Shown in pieces: positions 4,732-6,378 of a stretch of 6,378 bases of DNA. The notes beneath the pieces were generated by a model. That model saw only the letters and a list, made by a program, of their open reading frames with translations, was not told the origin of the DNA and ran no database searches. This DNA is from Clostridia bacterium (GTDB lineage: Bacteria > Bacillota_A > Clostridia > Christensenellales > Borkfalkiaceae). How positions within the stretch are numbered: position 1 is the first letter of the stretch; each line of letters opens with the position of its first letter. The stretch spans positions 1 to 6,378 of the forward strand of contig JAGASB010000139.1 of the NCBI GenBank assembly GCA_017621955.1, written 5' to 3'. Both the position numbers and the translations under genes were made by a program.

Positions 4732-6306
4732 AAAGATTTTTCAATTACGATTTTACGAAAGAGGTTATTTGCAATAGTACTTGCAGTAACCTTTTTATTT
4801 TTGTTCGTTTTAGGCAGATTGTTTTACGTTCAAGTTATTTGGGGCGAAGATTTACAAGAAAAAGCAATCGACCAATGGACAAGGGAAATTCCCGTAGTTG
4901 CTTCAAGGGGAAAAATCGTGGACGTTAATGGCGTTGTTCTTGCAGATAATGACGATACGTACACGGTTTTTGTGCGTAAAAAAGCGGTTAAAGACACCGA
5001 AAAACTTGCGCACGCCTTAGCAGTAAACTTAGATATGGATTACGACTATATTGTAAATAGACTGACAGGCACAGTTTCAAGCGAAGTAACCATAAGTAAA
5101 CAAGTAGAAAAGCAAAAGATATCTAAACTTTTGGAGTTGAACTTATCGGGGGTATATTATTCTCGTGATAATTCAAGAGTTTATCCGTATAACGAATTTT
5201 TAACTTCGGTTTTAGGTTTTACCTCAACCGACGGCAAAGGTCAATCGGGATTAGAACTTTATTACGATAAATATCTTTCGGGGATTAACGGAGAAATTCT
5301 TTACGAAACAGATATTGTGGGTGTAGAGATAAACGGCGGTAAGGCAAGTTATATTCCAGCAACCGACGGACTAAACTTAAAACTAACTATTGACTATGAC
5401 GTGCAACAACTTTGCGAAGCGGCAATGGAAGAGGCGATGGAAGTTCATCAGGCAAAGTCAGCGCAAATGATAGTGCTTGACCCTAATACAGGTGCAATCC
5501 GTGCGTTGTGTATAAAGCCGTCTTTTAATCTTAATGAAATACCAAGAGATGACCTTTCAGCCTTAAACGCACTTGGAAGAAACGGCATAATATGTGATAT
5601 TTACGAACCTGGTTCAACGTTTAAGGTGCTTACGGCAGCGGCAAATATTGAAGAATATTTGCAGGGTAATCGGTCGGCTTTTTCACCAAATCATATATAT
5701 AATTCTTCAAGGTATCGCTACGTTGACGGTCAAAAAGTTAAGTGTTGGAGCACGCATACTAACGGAAAACACTCTTGCTTAACATTGCAGGGTGGGTTAA
5801 ACAATAGCTGTAACCCGATATTTGTAGATATAGCAATGTCGCTTGGAAAAGAAACTATGTATAAATACATAAAACTTTTCAACTATGGTACGGTAACGGG
5901 AGTGGATTTTGGCGGTGAAGCGCAAGGAATGGTTTTACCCGTATCAGCCGTTCAAAACGTAGACCTTGCAAGAATTGCATTCGGTCAAACTATTGCCGTT
6001 ACAGGACTTCAACTTGCGGCGGCAACAAGCGCTGCTATAAACGGTGGAAATTATTATACGCCTTATTTAGTTAGCGAAATTTATACTGACGATGGAATCG
6101 TTGCGCAAAAAATTCAACCGCAACTTAAAAATAGGGTTATAAGTGAAAAAGCATCTAAAATGCTCAATGAAATGCTAGAACAAGTCGTGTCCGAAGGTTC
6201 GGGAAAGCAAGCATACATTGAGGGTTACGGTGTTGCAGGTAAAACAGGTGATATTCTGACAACTTGTGTAAATCTCGTCAAAAATCTTATTAAAATATAT
6301 ACTTGA
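4729..6306 (+). CDS. class B penicillin-binding protein (FtsI/SpoVD type), truncated after KTG
   Basis: A peptidoglycan DD-transpeptidase anchored in the membrane by one N-terminal helix, acting in septal or spore wall synthesis beside FtsW-like glycosyltransferases. Read from the ATT at 4729 it has 525 residues: a basic start (ILRKR), membrane helix about 12-30 running into GRLFYVQV, and a PBP dimerisation domain with SRGKIVDVNGVVLA (59-72) and QSGLE (172-176). The transpeptidase domain has SxxK in YEPGSTFK (Ser296, Lys299), SxN as Ser360-Cys-Asn362, and KTG at 505-507. Starting at the TTG at 4801 would cut into the membrane helix, so I prefer the ATT, which has a well-placed GAGGT upstream. 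After KTG the expected TA and the remaining transpeptidase strands and helix are absent; instead come 18 unrelated residues and a stop. The product is almost certainly inactive as written, which suggests a 3' insertion. FtsI and SpoVD cannot be told apart because the C-terminus, where a PASTA domain would lie, is missing. Confidence 0.9.
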   Translation: MKDFSITILRKRLFAIVLAVTFLFLFVLGRLFYVQVIWGEDLQEKAIDQWTREIPVVASRGKIVDVNGVVLADNDDTYTVFVRKKAVKDTEKLAHALAVNLDMDYDYIVNRLTGTVSSEVTISKQVEKQKISKLLELNLSGVYYSRDNSRVYPYNEFLTSVLGFTSTDGKGQSGLELYYDKYLSGINGEILYETDIVGVEINGGKASYIPATDGLNLKLTIDYDVQQLCEAAMEEAMEVHQAKSAQMIVLDPNTGAIRALCIKPSFNLNEIPRDDLSALNALGRNGIICDIYEPGSTFKVLTAAANIEEYLQGNRSAFSPNHIYNSSRYRYVDGQKVKCWSTHTNGKHSCLTLQGGLNNSCNPIFVDIAMSLGKETMYKYIKLFNYGTVTGVDFGGEAQGMVLPVSAVQNVDLARIAFGQTIAVTGLQLAAATSAAINGGNYYTPYLVSEIYTDDGIVAQKIQPQLKNRVISEKASKMLNEMLEQVVSEGSGKQAYIEGYGVAGKTGDILTTCVNLVKNLIKIYT

Positions 6307-6378
6307 CAAAAAAATAGCCAATTTTTAATGAAAAAAAGCCTAAAATGTCAACAATCTAATTACGGTTTATAGTTGACA
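6250..6378. mobile_element. probable end of an insertion element interrupting the PBP gene
   Basis: PBP homology stops at 6249. The remaining 129 bases are AT-rich and non-coding in all frames. They open with GATATTCTGACAACTTGTG, and the next bases give TTGTGTAAA (6264-6272). From memory, IS256 begins with GATAAAG and carries ATTGTGTAAAAG a little further in, so this could be an IS256-type terminal inverted repeat. No transposase, opposite end or target duplication is visible, so the family is tentative. The boundary may be off by a few bases. A chimeric join is the alternative. Confidence 0.5.
6346..6378. repeat. inverted GTTGACA repeats at the right edge
   Basis: TGTCAAC (6346-6352) and GTTGACA (6372-6378) form a 7-bp inverted repeat with a 19-nt gap, and the window ends inside the right arm. 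Another TTGACA lies at 6303-6308. They could be subterminal transposase sites or -35 promoter elements of the putative mobile element. Confidence 0.4.

Noticed and set aside
4801..4803. TTG as the PBP start
   Set aside because: It would delete the basic N-terminus and most of the membrane helix and has no Shine-Dalgarno at a suitable distance.
5594..5782. 62-codon plus-strand open frame within the PBP gene
   Set aside because: Out-of-frame shadow of the transpeptidase domain without its own ribosome binding site or motif.
6250..6306. Intein or group II intron at the PBP junction
   Set aside because: The downstream frame stops after 18 codons with no intein splicing residue at the junction, and there is no GTGCG-type intron start or visible domain V in the available sequence.

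Overview
The window is AT-rich chromosomal DNA. It has AGGAG-type ribosome binding sites, a two-component pair, rpsT, a glutamate racemase and the start of a division/cell-wall (dcw) cluster. The gene order mraZ-rsmH-ftsL-like-class B PBP, the strong TTGACA/extended -10 promoter and the protein styles (racemase, FtsL/DivIC-like protein, S20 with an acidic/basic tail) point to a low-GC Gram-positive, probably an uncultured anaerobic Clostridia-like Bacillota. This placement is inferred from gene content and motifs, not from a search.

Layout: 1-116 is the last part of an OmpR/PhoB-type response regulator, overlapped by its sensor kinase (113-1180). A bidirectional hairpin terminator (1206-1235) separates the kinase from the convergent rpsT gene (1252-1653, minus strand), whose S20 protein has a 45-residue repetitive tail. 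A divergent spacer (1654-1795) carries the rpsT ribosome binding site and promoter and leads into a murI-like glutamate racemase (1796-2542). A second spacer (2543-2657) holds helically phased A-tracts, a near-consensus promoter and a 10-bp-phased array matching known MraZ operators. The cluster follows: mraZ (2658-3086), rsmH (3079-4017), an FtsL-like membrane protein with a long cytoplasmic N-terminus (4062-4670), and a class B penicillin-binding protein.

The right end is the unusual part. The PBP reading frame has no ATG, GTG or TTG that would preserve its membrane anchor. The only sensible start is an ATT at 4729, placed 8 nt after a GAGGT Shine-Dalgarno that itself lies in one arm of a hairpin. 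The coding homology stops dead after the KTG active-site triad (6241-6249). The last 129 bases are non-coding, AT-rich, contain TTGACA/TGTCAA repeats, and begin with a sequence resembling an IS256-type terminal repeat as I remember it. The simplest reading is a transposable element inserted in this dcw PBP gene. A multi-copy repeat ending the contig, or an assembly chimera, would look the same.

Functionally, the racemase supplies D-glutamate for peptidoglycan precursors. MraZ controls the cluster, RsmH modifies 16S rRNA, and the FtsL-like protein and PBP belong to the septal (or spore) peptidoglycan machinery. The two-component system has unknown inputs. No tRNA, rRNA, CRISPR or complete mobile element is present.
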